Assembly (NCBI GenBank): GCA_963971225.1
Contig: OZ020270.1
Coordinates: 23,571,689-23,635,688, forward strand
DNA length: 64,000 nt
Reading direction: 5' to 3'
Source of the DNA: Melieria omissa
Lineage: Eukaryota > Arthropoda > Insecta > Diptera > Ulidiidae
Positions 10,218-20,571 of the stretch are shown in pieces (the stretch's first letter is position 1; every line of letters starts with the position of its first letter). The position numbers were made by a program, and so were the translations under genes. The notes beneath the pieces were generated by a model that did no database searches, had not been told where the DNA came from, and saw only the letters and a program-made list of their open reading frames with translations.

Positions 10218-10573
10218 ATATAAAAAACCCAAATAGCTTTATTTTTTATACCAAAGAGATTGCACCTTCCGAAGAAATTCTGAGAGAGCGGCGCAATCTT
10301 AGAATAAAAAACTGTTTCTTTGAACAGGTCGCTTCTATTGATTTTCGGAAAAATAACTTCAGTTGGGATAGAAAAATCAGTGAGACAGCAAGCGCGCGGA
10401 TCGTTGCATTAAACGGGGTGAGTTTTAATAAAGTTTCATTTGCAAAGACAATTAATTTAATTAATCTTTTTTAATATATCTTTAGCAGCTCCCAGCGTTT
10501 TCATACATATATCACAAAGCCCCATGGATTAACGGAAACAAGAAATATTTACAAAAATATTCAAAGCAACTTT
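10218..10573 (+). other. Exon-like pair with TATA box and splice signals
   Basis: A TATATAAAA box at 10218 is followed by an open segment of about 190 bp that reads without stops (for example ERRNLRIKNCFFEQVASIDF). It ends in a consensus donor, GGG|GTGAGT at 10417/10418. A 70-bp AT-rich interval ends in TATATCTTTAG (10487). The next 86 bp stay open in the continuing frame (for example FSYIYHKAPWINGNKKYL) and end at a second consensus donor, GTAAGT at 10574. There is no ATG after the TATA box and I recognise no family. It could be an exon pair of a host gene, a decayed transposon gene, or coincidence. Confidence 0.25.
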
Positions 10574-10929
10574 GGTAAGTATGAATTTACAAAACAACTT
10601 TGCTTGCTGGATTTTATTTATTTATTTATTATTTTTAATTACCATTAAAATTATAATTAAAAAAAAGCACTAGCTTCCCGCTGGGTGTAAATTGAAATGG
10701 AATGCAAAGAAAATGCTGGGAATACTTCGTGCTTGTATTCCAAATACTGTTTACTTTTTCGTATAGCAAGGTAATGCGAAAGTGAGCGCATACCCAACAT
10801 GCTTTACGTATTGATGAAAAAGTAAGCATCTTTCCGAAGACATTCCCATTCCAAATGTACTTTACTTAGTAATGTAGCGGTATGAAGGAAAACATAAGGG
10901 GCCGTAATGTGCTATTGGAATGGGCTTAA
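10574..10929. other. No gene seen
   Basis: AT-rich, with scattered GGGAATGC/GCATTCCC phrases that also occur near 10185-10215 in the opposite sense, so 10150-10900 may be one decayed inverted-repeat element. No coding or RNA feature can be supported. Confidence 0.3.
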
Positions 10930-11628
10930 GGGGGCCGATACATGTAAAATGAAGTATTTTTGGAAATTTTGTTTTTCTCGGGAATATGTTCTACAAATCC
11001 TTTTCAATGTATGGCTAAGAGCGTTTTCCAAAATTCGAATCCCTTCCCAGACAAAACACAGGTAGAAGCGGCGGCGTCAGGTATAAGCCTGTCACTTACT
11101 CAATCTTTGAGCCCGTTTATCTCGGAACCATGTTTTTCGGTATGGGCTGCGCGATTGCATGAGAACCGCTCAACCGATCGCGATGCAATTTTAACCACAC
11201 CTTCGGAAGACTCATCCCTTCGATGTGAACCTACTTGTTTTTACAAATCTGCAAAAATCTCATGTTGGTGCTTGCAAATTCATCAAAACAGCTGCCCCAA
11301 AAATTCAATTTTCTGCCGTTTCCAAAAAAATCACAATTTCTTTACTAAACCAGGTTCACATCGAAGCCACAACTGTTTTTTAATTGATTTCCTTTCATTT
11401 TTCATTTCAGCCCCATACGAGCAGCGCAATCGCGCAGCGCATCAGATTGGAGGGGGTTTTTTGATCCCACGCGCCGCCGCCATCTTGGATTCTCGGGTAA
11501 AAAAAAAAATGGAAAAAGAACCTTTAATTAGTTAATAAAAGATTAAAAACAAAAAAAAATCAATTGCCAAATTCCTTATCCCCCAAAAAAATTCTCAAAA
11601 AATACACTATTTACATGTATCGGCCCCC
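10930..11628. mobile_element. TTAA MITE with GGGGG termini, 699 bp
   Basis: The ends GGGGGCCGATACATGTAAA and TTTACATGTATCGGCCCCC are perfect inverted repeats of 19 bp, flanked by TTAA at 10926-10929 and 11629-11632. An ORF of 191 codons inside (10960-11535) looks like chance. The core phrase GGAACCATGTTTTTCGG resembles GAAACCATGTTTTTCG in the MITE at 46503-47238. TTAA targeting is known for piggyBac and Sola3, but the G-run terminus is not the usual piggyBac CCC, so the superfamily stays open. Confidence 0.9.
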
Positions 11629-12250
11629 TTAAAATTATACAAATAAAACGACCGATTTTCCGTTTATGCCTTTCCTCGCTACAGATAGTGTAAGCACTGC
11701 TGATTCTTCACTTACGATGGAAGGTAGACATGGAGGTTTAACAATTGCTATAATTATAAACTGACTTGTGCGTTTCTTGTAATTCTGAACTGCTTCATGT
11801 AGATAGCGATGGAAATAGATGAGTGTTCAAACAGCCTGCGCTAGGATTCATGCCTATGGCATGAAAAGCCAGCGCTCTACGCTCTAGACTATCGGAGCTA
11901 CTCGAACATACCTTACTTTTGGTAGCTTATATTTTTTTTATTTTTCATACATACTTTACTTTACTTACTTTGTAAGCTTATAATTGAAGTATTTATGAAT
12001 CCGCTCACGAATACCTTACCGGGTTAGCATTTGTCTTTGTTCGGACGTCGTCGTGTTTTTAAATTTTTCTTACACACTTTGCCTTACTTACTTTGTAAGC
12101 TTAAAATTGAAGAATTCAAAACTTCCTTACCTTTCTGTAAGTTTTCAGCATACGAAATAAGGCATAAATCATGCATTACTTTGGAATCACCTTACCAAAT
12201 TTCCGACTGGGATACTTAGACTGTTAGGTAAACACGCCCGGCACCGCTTA
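11629..12250. other. Non-coding interval with tRNA-like relic and local duplication
   Basis: On the minus strand, 11837-11903 reads like a worn tRNA: GATAGTCTAGAGCGTAGAGC as D-arm region, TGGCTTTTCATGCCA as a 4-bp stem with a 7-nt loop, and GGCATGAATCC as a degenerate T-arm. The acceptor ends do not pair. A 123-bp local duplication follows (TGTAAGCTTA at 11971 and at 12094). No ORF is supported. Confidence 0.4.
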
Positions 12251-12311
12251 TCAATGGAAAGTGCTCGCGTTGCATTTGCAAAAACAAAAACAAAGACATT
12301 TAACGAAAGAA

Positions 12312-12560
12312 ATTACAGCTGCGGTCAAAATTATATTACGGAAAGAAAATTAAGAAAAAACCTAAGTTTCTTTACAAATATTTACTTTGTATTTTTTTTA
12401 ACAAGTAAATCATACAAAATTAAAATCATAAAAACAAACTTAAGAAAAAAATTCAATTTAATTAAATTTAAATTCAATGCGCCAAAAGCTCCAAAATATC
12501 AACAAAAATTGTGTTACATTTTTAAAGATTTAGTGATTAAATAACGTAATTTTTCTTCAA
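12312..12560 (+). mobile_element. Truncated Tc1-type terminus
   Basis: TA then CAGCTGCGGTCAAAATTATA at 12310-12331 matches the terminus CAGTTGCGGTCAAAATAATA found on the minus strand at 15188. It is a family end without transposase; the following AT-rich 220 bp show no coding remains and no opposite TIR was found. Confidence 0.5.
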
Positions 12561-12814
12561 ATTAATATTTACATGTATACAGGTCTGAAGCTCCAGAACC
12601 TTTCTGGTATCACTATGGATCAACATGGTCTATGTGGGAACCCCCGTGGGTCAGCCAGCCTAACCTAACCTAATATTTAGTTACGTGACTGTTGTTCGCT
12701 ATTACTGCAGTACAGAGCCGATGCATTGAATTAACCGAATTTTCATATCTTTCCCTTGGTATTATATATTCCAGGCGTGATCTACTGCTTCTCAAAGTTC
12801 ATTATTATTTGTTA

Positions 12815-13320
12815 AGCGGCCTTTAGACGGTCGCACATGTTTGCAATCATGTGCGATGGGGGAAATGTACGATGAGCGTTTACACGGTCACACATGTGCG
12901 CACACTTCAGTTGTCTCGCTGCTGCCAACGAAGCAACATGGTATGCGCTTTCGCATCAATTTCTTTAAATTTGCATAAAAGCACCTCTATGCTGCGTTTC
13001 TTTTAATTTTTATTTTTATATTCTTCACCTTTTACTTTTCACAGTTCGGGATTGTGTCTATACACATCAAAGAACTCCTTCCATAATATTTCATTTTTTG
13101 CGACGCCATCCTCACTGCTCGCTGTCCACCGATCGAATGAAAAAATGCACTATGTGTGTCACACAGCCGTTTACACGGTCGCACATGTGCGCCGCGCCGA
13201 CAGAGAAATCAAAAAATTTTGAAAACCTGTCCGACGACACGAATTTCTTGCGTTTACCCGGTCATTCTTCTCGTCGCGCCGCACATGATTGCGGACATGT
13301 GCGACCGTCTAAAGGCCGCT
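12815..13320. mobile_element. PIF/Harbinger-type element, copy 2
   Basis: It is bounded by AGCGGCCTTTAGACGGTCGC and the inverse end GACCGTCTAAAGGCCGCT, flanked by TTA on each side (12812-12814, 13321-13323). It is about 90 percent identical by eye to 6710-7224 and shares its internal CGTTTACACGGTC repeats. The MADF-like remnant is disrupted here by small deletions. Two copies with different 3-bp targets (TAT and TTA) give independent support for the element boundaries. Confidence 0.9.
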
Positions 13321-13660
13321 TTAGATTATAGTGAGCAACTGTTCTCTTCACGTCGCACAGTGTCGCGAGTCCATAGTACTCGCTACAACAAACATAGACA
13401 AAATAGGACAAAAATAGAAAGAATACGAGTGTACGACAATAAAATTGTGTACATATGATTTTGTTATAAAGTGAAGTTAATACGCCAAAAATTACTTCAA
13501 TCGCCGCACGGACACGGCCACCTCCCATACAAACCAAATACTAAGTTGACAGTATCTCGGTAACTATAAAAGATATATTGATGAAATTTGGTACAGCAAC
13601 TCATATCATATATAAAGATATTTACCAGAAATGGTTTCGATCAACCTACAAATACGCTTT
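13321..13660. other. No gene seen
   Basis: A non-coding interval. The phrase CTCGGTAACTATAAAAGATA and TGATGAAATTTGGTACAG resembles generic dipteran repeat tails. No ORF, RNA or terminal repeat could be supported. Confidence 0.3.
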
Positions 13661-13663
13661 TTT

Positions 13664-14098
13664 TTAACACGAACAAACGCGCAGGGGATGACCCCTATTA
13701 ATGCGAAGCATTGCGTTGGTTGGCAGCCGCCGTGGCTCAGTTGGTTAGTGCGCGGTCCAAGCGAGTCGCATGCAGAGCGACGCTAGTTCGAATTCTGCAT
13801 GTAGTAACACCTAAAAAAAATAACGGGAAACTCGTTTTCTCTTTCGGTGGCTGTCCTCTCAGCTGGAAATGGCAAACCTCTGAGAGTAAAAATTGCCTAT
13901 GAAAAAGCTCCCAACCTGCCGTTCGGAACCGGCATAAAACTGTAGGTCCCTTCCACCCGCGTACAAAATTCACACGCACAACACGGGTGGTTGCGGGAAG
14001 CTAGGCCTTAGTCTCGCGTAAGCGGGCTGTCGTGCCAATCAATTATTAAATTATTATTGCGTTGGTTCAGGAAGGATATAAAGGTTAGGAGATAGGGT
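13664..14098 (-). mobile_element. LINE-A 3' fragment, split by a SINE
   Basis: Reverse complement of the LINE-A terminus at about 5810-5900. It starts at the left with a poly-T (the A-tail), then GCGCAGGGGATGACCCCTAT, and after the SINE it resumes at CAGGAAGGATATAAAGGTTA. Only about 105 bp of LINE are present, so it is a strongly 5'-truncated, dead-on-arrival copy. It shows that LINE-A has retroposed more than once here. Confidence 0.9.
13722..14055 (+). mobile_element. tRNA-derived SINE, full-length copy
   Basis: The element starts with a tRNA-like head: A-box-like TGGCTCAGTTGG near 13733 and B-box-like AGTTCGAATTC near 13784, spaced as in a tRNA. A body of about 250 bp follows, ending in an ATT-rich tail. 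It is flanked by a perfect 12-bp TSD, ATTGCGTTGGTT (13710-13721 and 14056-14067), duplicated from the LINE-A sequence it entered. A second, 5'-truncated copy lies at 38430-38699. It would be transcribed by RNA polymerase III and depend on a partner LINE for mobility. Confidence 0.93.
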
Positions 14099-15188
14099 AA
14101 TAAAAAAGGCACCTAAGTTATTTCAACTCCAAATAGAAAATAATAATACCTTTTATTAAATTCAGTATAGTATATATTTTCATTCAACATTACAATTTGT
14201 TAATCTGTACTGCTAGGACAATCGGTTTCCGATGATGAATTATTCAAATTAAACCCTCTACATCTATTTTTGCCAAAATTTTCAATTACTTTTTTTTTAT
14301 ATTGCATTGTATCAGAGTTTCGGTTTTCATGTTTACCTTTAATTAATTTTCCTATTAACTTATGTAATTGGTTCTGCAGACATTAACAAGTTTTGCTTCT
14401 TTTCGAAAGTTGAATTGACGTTTTTTCAAGTAACGGTACAAGGAATATGGAAAGCCAAACAAAAGAGGGAAAGCTTCCAAAGAGTTCCAAAAATAGTATA
14501 TTTATAGAATATATTTACTTAACAACAGGTTCCATGGGAAATTTTTCGACACAAGTCCTCGAACTTACATTCAACAAATTGCATTAATTTCTACCCAAGT
14601 TACCAACCTTCACAAAGTGCAAGTTTGTTTGTTTGGCCTGCCATCGGTATATAAATTTATATTTTTATAATCCGTTTTCACATTTTAGTAAATTAAGGTA
14701 TTTACTTCAGTTCTACAAACTCATTTTTTATTTACGACATTCATTTTTTTATTTTTGTCCCTACGCGCGACACTGTGCGTCGCACCACAAATTTTTAATT
14801 GTATTAAAGTCGGGTGATTGTGCGGGCCATTCCATAACCCTAATACTGTTGCCTTTTTCGCGCAACCTTGCTTGAATGCTTTAGGTTATAATCCTCTTGG
14901 AAGACCCAAAGCAGTAGCGTTTTTTGACAGGCATATCAATCGTTTTCTTGATCTAATAAATAGGGTCACCTCCATAAAACGTAAAACATGTCAAATAAAT
15001 CCGAGTAAATCTAACCCAAAAATTAAATTTTAACATCAGCTCCAAACGCATGCAATTATAACCATGCTTTTTTCTTGTGCTGTCTATATAAAAGTGTCCT
15101 ACGGTTAAAGTAAAAATAAGCGAAGAAGCAAATTCAACATGTTACACTATATTTAATAACAGCACTACTATTATTTTGACCGCAACTG
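14099..15188 (-). mobile_element. Tc1-type element, decayed
   Basis: The right end reads, on the minus strand, CAGTTGCGGTCAAAATAATA starting at 15188 and preceded by TA (15189-15190). The same end motif occurs at 12312. Inside, the minus strand carries Tc1 transposase remains. No matching left TIR is found next to 14098, so that side is truncated or lost. Confidence 0.6.
14758..14850 (-). pseudogene. Tc1 transposase fragment, DDE region
   Basis: The minus strand reads VMEWPAQSPDFNTIKNLW, matching the Tc1 signature in which W-P-A-Q-S-P-D-L-N-P-I-E-x-L-W surrounds the second catalytic Asp. The final Glu of the DD34E triad is replaced by Lys here (TIKNLW). Upstream minus-strand sequence to about 15000 has further weak similarity in shifting frames (AFKQGCAKKA region). 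Frames are broken by indels, so it is a relic. Confidence 0.65.
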
Positions 15189-15358
15189 TATACATGACTG
15201 CAAGCAAAGAATATGAAGTAATATAGAACGCGCATCTCATACAAGCAAACGAGTTGTATGGCGGGTACTGCTGGTAGTACCCACTGTTATTGACAGCAGA
15301 ACTCTCTGTTACTAACAGCAGAAATCTCTGTAACTCCGGCGTAAAATGTGAGTAGAAG
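15189..15358 (+). repeat. Start of dispersed repeat copy 2
   Basis: From about 15215 the sequence GCGCATCTCATACAAGCAAA and TTGTATGGCGGGTACTGC matches 1335-1390 and, inverted, 31190-31240. It is the left end of the large dispersed repeat that, with inserts, reaches 19524. Confidence 0.6.
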
Positions 15359-16197
15359 CACAGAATAAACAGTATACAGAAGGCGCATCTGAAATAATTT
15401 TACGATTTCATTTCAGACGCGGGCGAGCAGCAACAAAGGTGAGGAAAATGTAAAGGGAACCGAGAGAGTAAGCGCGAATTGATGTGTTGTATACGCATAG
15501 ATTCGATGGTTTTGGGCTTTATTCTCATTTCGACAACAACACGCAATCGTGTTGCTTTCCGCAGCAAGCCAGCTTGGCTTTACTCGTGCACATTGAAATA
15601 GTGGTTGATTTGGCAAAGCGACCGCCAAGGCAAATTCAATAGGTAGTTGCAGCACCAGAACTGATTAAACTTTTTTCTTTGATAATTAGCACAACATTGT
15701 AGCAATAGTTTTCCACTTATTATCACTTTCTTAATGCGTCTTGGGTGTTTCAATATTTAACACATATATTTATTTTCACTGTAGCCATTTGTACTTTTTA
15801 CAACTTCTATTTTACAAGCAGACCAAAAGAACTTATAAAATCAATTGAATTTTAGTTTTTCCCGTAGTGCTACCACCTTATGTGCCATGGCGATCGCTCA
15901 ATCAATTTTTCTATGAAAACTGCCTGACCACTTCTTGTTCTTGTTTGTAAAAAAGCAAGCGGAGAGCGAGCACGAGCGACCACCAACATGCAAGCGGCAC
16001 ATCGCTTTGTTGCCCAACAACAACAACCACAGTGTGTGGTGCGCGGTCGCAGCTTCTCAGCTTACGCTCTCGCGCTCTGTGCGTTCTCGTCCCTTTTACT
16101 GCTTCCCCCGCATCTACAAACGGGTCCTACCGCTGGAACCCGCAAAGAAAATTTTCTTTACACCAGATGCGCATTCTGTATATTGTTTGTTCTGTGG
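15359..16197. repeat. Fold-back segment within the dispersed repeat
   Basis: The left CACAGAATAAACAGTATACA with GAAGGCGCATCTGAA is answered at 16150-16197 by its inverse (CAGATGCGCATTCTGTATAT, TGTTTGTTCTGTGG). The 840-bp segment is therefore bounded by ~35-bp imperfect inverted repeats. The same GCATCT-centred end motif occurs near 7648, 29075 and 29910. I infer a TIR-type element of unknown superfamily. The small ORFs inside are not convincing. Confidence 0.5.
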
Positions 16198-16252
16198 TAG
16201 AAGCAAAGAAAATATACATACGAAGGCTTGCTTTTGGTTGCGCTCACTGCAG

Positions 16253-16839
16253 CAGTGTTGCCAGATCAGGACATTTCCTCCTAGATTTAAGAGATTCTTG
16301 ACCATTTAGGAGAATTTTTAGGATGAAAAATTTTTTAGGAGAAAGTTTGGGAGATTTATATTTTATATTAGGGGATTTTTCGGATCCTTAGTGGATTTTT
16401 GGGAGATTTTTGGATAACGAAGTATGATGTGTTGGGAACACTGGCAACATAACGTATTTTGGCAACTATTTTAGTAGTGAAAGCATCCTATTGTGTTAAA
16501 CATGTTTAAGCTTACAAAATGTTGGCTCGTTCTATCTAGTTCTCACTTGTTGCCGTCACAATGAAATCTGGTCAAAAATTACACTTTTTATTTGTTTATT
16601 TATTTTATACAAAAACATATAACAGTTTTGTTTTTGTTAAGTTTTTGTTGTTAAGCTGAAGTTGAATAAAAAAAGGTTGCAATAAAAAATTTTTATTCAA
16701 ATATTTTTATGTTTTACAAGAAGATTAATTTCTTTAAAAAATGACAACAGTTTTAGGAGATTTTTTTAACTTTTGGGAGAAAAATTCAATATTTTTTTAA
16801 GATTTAGGAGAAAGTCATTTCAGGCATCTGGCAACACTG
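16253..16839. mobile_element. hAT MITE, 587 bp, exact 8-bp TSD
   Basis: The ends CAGTGTTGCCAGAT and ATCTGGCAACACTG are inverted repeats flanked by a perfect 8-bp duplication CACTGCAG (16245-16252, 16840-16847). The empty site GCTCACTGCAGCGAG is preserved in the related repeat at 1485-1499, which proves the boundaries. The interior is AT-rich with repeated TTTAGGAGA/TTTTGGGAGA motifs near both ends and no ORF. The termini resemble those of the element at 6046-7465 (CAGCGTTGCC). Confidence 0.95.
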
Positions 16840-16847
16840 CACTGCAG

Positions 16848-17220
16848 CGAGTCTGCGTTAGCACACTGCTGCGGCGTGGGATGATTGGGAGCTGAGGACG
16901 ATGTGATGTTGTTGTTTCGCTGGCGAAATGCTGAAATTGTAAAACGATTTATATTTTCTGGCGGCTGGCTTTTGTTCTTCTTCTATAAGCGTGCACGGCG
17001 TTCCATATTGCTCCTGAGCTCACTGCCGACTGTAGTGTGCGCGTAATCATAGAAAAGAAAATAAAATATGGCTGGCGTGGTGACCTATATGATCGCTACA
17101 GGCAATAAAAAATAAATAATAAGTAATCAAAAAAGACAATTAAAAAGGGAAATTGGAAAGAAAGGAAGACGTTTTTATTAGCCCGTCCCGTTCTTTGGAA
17201 CTTTTTTTACTGCCCACATA
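16848..17220 (+). repeat. Dispersed repeat copy 2, middle part
   Basis: It continues the copy interrupted by the hAT MITE and matches 1500-1745 and, inverted, 30715-31060 (GGCTTTTGTTCTTCTTCTAT, AAAAGAAAATAAAATATGG, then ATTAGCCCGTCCCGTTC against inverted GAACGAGACGGAAAATTATT). It ends exactly at the TA (17219-17220) where the 17221-18824 element inserted; the empty site CCCACATATAATGCTTG is seen in copy 3 near 30700. Confidence 0.8.
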
Positions 17221-17684
17221 TGAGCCGTTCAGTGCACAAAGTGATTAACTCCATAAAACAAGAAGTTGAGAAATGCGATGAAATATGTAAATTTGTTTTT
17301 TAAAATTCCCTTTATAATATGAATTCAAATATATATTGTAGAATACATAAATACATATATAGCTTTCATCTAATGGTATTTAAAATTAATATGAAAGAAT
17401 AGCCAAAAAAATATTTTAAAAAAGTTACAAATTTCATGTGACTGGTGGAGTTAATCTATTTGGCAACTGAAAAAAGTAATAAAGTTAAATCAGGTATTTA
17501 AATTTTTAAGTTTTTTGTTAAAGAAAAAGTTAGTTATTATACAGTTTTATTACCAATTTTCCATAAAAATAAGTGTTTACAATGCTTTTATTATATATAA
17601 TGTCTTCTTCATATAAATATATAATGTCTTCTTCACCAGATGTATGTAAGGACTCGTGATTTCGATTTGTTGTCAAGTTTTTAA

Positions 17685-17766
17685 CCCTTTCAGTCACAAT
17701 GTCCAATATATTGGACTACAGCCCACACAATTCATACAGAACGGGTTTTTTTCATGTCGGAAAGGG
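17685..17766. mobile_element. 82-bp piggyBac-like TTAA MITE
   Basis: CCCTTTCAGTCACAATG at the left and CATGTCGGAAAGGG at the right form short imperfect inverted ends, with TTAA on both sides (17681-17684, 17767-17770). A related but larger insert (CCCTTTCGGG ends) sits in the gypsy pol region at 63393-63626. CCC termini with TTAA are the piggyBac pattern. It is nested in the element 17221-18824. Confidence 0.7.
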
Positions 17767-17946
17767 TTAAAGTAATTATGGTTAACAGGAGGAATGAATT
17801 TAAGCAGATCCATCATGTCTCTCCTTTTTTCCCTTGTCACAGTTCTACCTTAGGATATAATAAAGGCTGATTTACATTTTTCATACTCTGCCTACCTGCT
17901 ACAGATTTCCTTATGTTAATTTCGTTAAATTCTGAATCTTCATTAA

Positions 17947-18594
17947 TTATTTGAATTGTATGACATGAGGCTTGGACCGTTCTAACTTTATGCAGCGTAT
18001 TTTAAGCCAATTTACTGGAAATCCTGTGACGGTTACTTTTCTGTTAATGATTGATTGTTCTAAAGGTTTTGTTGAAAAAAAATCTTGGTGGGTAATTTGG
18101 ATTACATGAAATGGCGCTTTCTTTTTACATGTTTTGATTATATTGTACCAATCATCTGATGAATAAATGTTTTGAATTTTTTTCGCATGTGACTCAATAA
18201 TGGCAAAATCTGAGTCATTAGGTAAATAGCTGTGACCACTTACCAAAAATTTCATCTCAATTGACTCAGCTCTTATTTCCGTACTATGAACAAGTTTCAA
18301 TAAACTTAAGACAGTTTTAATATTTCTATTTTGCCCGGTACACGAATCTGAATATGTTATTATTTTTTCAAAGTTTGCAGCATAAGTTTTTATGTACTTT
18401 GTTAGACACGATCAAATTTCTTGAGACCCACGAGATCCTTCAGTTTCTGGCCAAACAAACATGTGGCTTATATTTTTACTGAATTCATGACATCCGAAAT
18501 TATAAACATATAAATTTCGCTTATAATAAGCTACAGATGTGGTCAGTTTAGGAAAGGCTAACGCTTTTTCTAAATCGAAAGAAAATACGTGCAT
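17947..18594 (-). pseudogene. DUF7869-like protein relic
   Basis: The minus-strand frame 18594-18412 has YYKRNLYVYNFGCHEF and ETEGSRGSQEI. After an in-frame TGA at about 18412 the same frame continues with SDSCTGQNRN and, at 18300-17947, KFLVSGHSYLPNDSDFAIIE. The order YVYNFG, SRGSQEI, SDSCxGQN and F-x-V-x-G-H-S-Y-x-P-D matches a protein family very abundant in insect genomes whose C-terminal domain I know as DUF7869. The conserved Asp (SDSC) and Asp (PNDSDF) are compatible with an RNase H-like fold, which is inference. One premature stop is visible, and the N-terminal part upstream of 18594 is missing. Confidence 0.65.
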
Positions 18595-18826
18595 TTGAAT
18601 TGAAACGATTTACATAAGAGGATGGAGTTAATCAAAATGGCTTCTGAATTAAATTACTTATTATTCAATGGCCAACAAAATTATGTCGTTTAATGGTGTT
18701 AATCTTTACTGTTCAGGAAAGTTTTAATAAATATAAAAAGTTATGACTAAACCAAGTGCTTTGACACTTAAATTTAAGATTTTTCAAAAAGTGGAGTTAA
18801 TCACTTTGTCCACTGAACGGCTCATA

Positions 18827-19524
18827 TAATGCTTGCTTAAAAGAACTAAAATAAGAAAATCGTATATTGTAAATTTATGGTCACATCATTCGCCATGGAA
18901 CAATTCATGTGTAGAATATTTATACTATTTTTAAACGTGGGCATTCATAAATCACATTTCTCATATGACAAAATACTTGTCTTATTATTTATTTCTTTAT
19001 TTAGTGCTTTAGTAGTGCTTTCGACATATTGAAAGTCAATAGACCTATTAAATTATGCTTGTCTATACAATCTTTTAACCCTTGGTTTGCCCGTTAGATT
19101 TCGATTTAAAAAAAATTAAAACACGTATCTAATTATTTTTGATTTCAAGTGTTTTTATGAATTTTGAAGTCAATATAGCCATCAATTAATTTTTTTTCGT
19201 AGTTTTCCCATATTCTCAAACTTGTAATCAACCATGTGAAAATATAAACTAATAATTTTATTTCGAACTCGCCACGTAAAAATATTTGTAAACATTTTAA
19301 ATTGGGATAAACCACCAAATATTAAAATCAATCAAAGCGTTGGCCATCAAAAAGCCATACACCACAAAGATTCGATTGATAGAAATATGATAGCAATTTG
19401 GGCAGCAAACCCGGCAATCGGCAACACAAACAAGCATACACACAATAAACGACAACAACAAAAACATTAGCGAATCCCGAGTCATCTTCGCTGAAACGAT
19501 GATGACGATGCTTTGGTTCGTTGT
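18827..19524 (+). repeat. Dispersed repeat copy 2, distal part
   Basis: It matches the reverse complement of 30045-30700 almost throughout, for example TTTGATGGCCAACGC/GCGTTGGCCATC, AAAGATTCGATTGAT and GATGACGATGCTTTGGTTCG. No ORF is conserved between copies. It ends at 19524, where a hAT end (CAGCGTTGCTAC) begins. Confidence 0.8.
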
Positions 19525-20034
19525 CAGCGTTGCTACAAGAAAAACAAATTAATAACCAGGAACAAAAATAAAAATAGCCAAAATGTAACAATAATAACCA
19601 AAATGTTTATTTTACATAAACAAGTACTTTACTTTTACAAAACCACAATACTTTTACAAAAAGTAGTCGTAAAAAAGTGTTGTTGACTCTTTTCAAACAT
19701 ACAGTCGCGTCTGGGTATAGTGAACACCCTATATAGTAAACACCTCGATATAGTGAACACCCAAACTTTTACATGGAGTACTCTAAATAGGAAACCTCTA
19801 AATAGTGAAAAAAATTCGGAAAGCAATTTCAAACAAAAAGCAACAAAAAACACAAGAATGAATCAAAAATTAAAGAGGGTATTCCCCTAATTTGTATTTT
19901 TGCTATTGATTGTTACAAAATCAGCTGTTTCTTGACCTTAGTGGTTATGTTGTTTGTCGAGTGCAAACCGATTGTGGTTGAAAGTACGGTTTTTAGTTTT
20001 TATTTTAATGATCTTTTAAATTTATATACACACA
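19525..20034. mobile_element. hAT element with nested pogo MITE, second copy, truncated
   Basis: It begins CAGCGTTGCTACAAG like the element at 6046 and runs parallel to 6046-6206. The pogo-type MITE starts at 19702 (CAGTCGCGTCTGGGTATAGT, preceded by TA). Both right ends are missing because another element (20035) interrupts. The same MITE at the same place in two hAT copies means the composite was copied as a unit or derives from one ancestor. Confidence 0.75.
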
Positions 20035-20571
20035 CAGCCCGATTCTGTACACTTGACAAATTCACCATATTGACTATTTGTCAAGTTTTTATTATTTGTC
20101 AAGAATCGGTATTCTATCCCAAAAATAAAAGCTCTTTTCTTGATAAATTGTCAAAAGTGTGAATGCTATTGACAACAGCATACAAATTGAAATTTTGCCT
20201 ATTGAAAATGGAAGAATTGTGCATGTTTACACTTTTACATCAGAGAAAATAAAAAAAAAATTCCGTTACCTCCCACGAATTATTTTTTGTATGCAAAAAG
20301 CGCCTATTGTGATGAAACTATTAAAAAAAAACGTACGAACTTATTTCCAGCCCAGCCAGGATTCGAACTGGGGGCGCTCGGTATGAGAAGCCAGCGCGTA
20401 CCCGCTGGGCTATCAAGACCGGTTTTTTTCTGCAAAACTTACTTTAGTTAAACTTTTTGTTTTATTTTTTGACAATTTGACAAATGTCGCATATTCACCT
20501 TATGTTGAATTAAATGAGCTTTTTACTTTATCAATGTTGCATCAGAATACCAGCAAAGCTTTTGCTCATTT
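20035..20571. mobile_element. Harbinger-type MITE with tRNA-like core, copy A
   Basis: It starts CAGCCCGATTCTGTACA and is nearly identical to 37623-38216 and 38856-39448, but loses its right terminus after CAAAGCTTTTGCT. On the minus strand 20350-20422 is tRNA-like: AGCCCAGCGGGTA as D-arm/A-box, a GCGCT/AGCGC stem, and GTTCGAATCC as T-arm/B-box. A T-run on that strand (plus 20322-20330) could end polymerase III transcription. Confidence 0.8.

Larger units (their letters stand above)
17221..18824. mobile_element. TIR element carrying a DUF7869-like gene relic, 1.6 kb
   Basis: The two 32-bp ends differ at one base: TGAGCCGTTCAGTG, then C or G, then ACAAAGTGATTAACTCC. Comparison with the empty site at about 30700 allows a TA duplication (with TGAGCC...GGCTCA ends) or a 4-bp ATAT duplication (with GAGCC...GGCTC ends). 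GGAGTTAATC is repeated inside at about 17446 and 18621, as expected for subterminal transposase-binding repeats. The only recognisable gene is the minus-strand DUF7869-like relic. GAG termini with a 4-bp TSD would fit Sola; TA would suggest another family. Confidence 0.85.

Noticed and set aside
10960..11535. 191-codon ORF as a gene
   Set aside because: It lies wholly inside a TIR-bounded TTAA MITE, begins within its left end, and has no recognisable domain.
11837..11903. tRNA gene on the minus strand
   Set aside because: Acceptor stem does not pair and the T-arm is degenerate; at best a relic of a SINE or tRNA.
12640..12675. CCTAACCTAACCTAA as an interstitial insect telomere repeat
   Set aside because: Only three units; Diptera lack TTAGG telomeres and the phrase is part of a common dispersed repeat, so it has no support as telomere.
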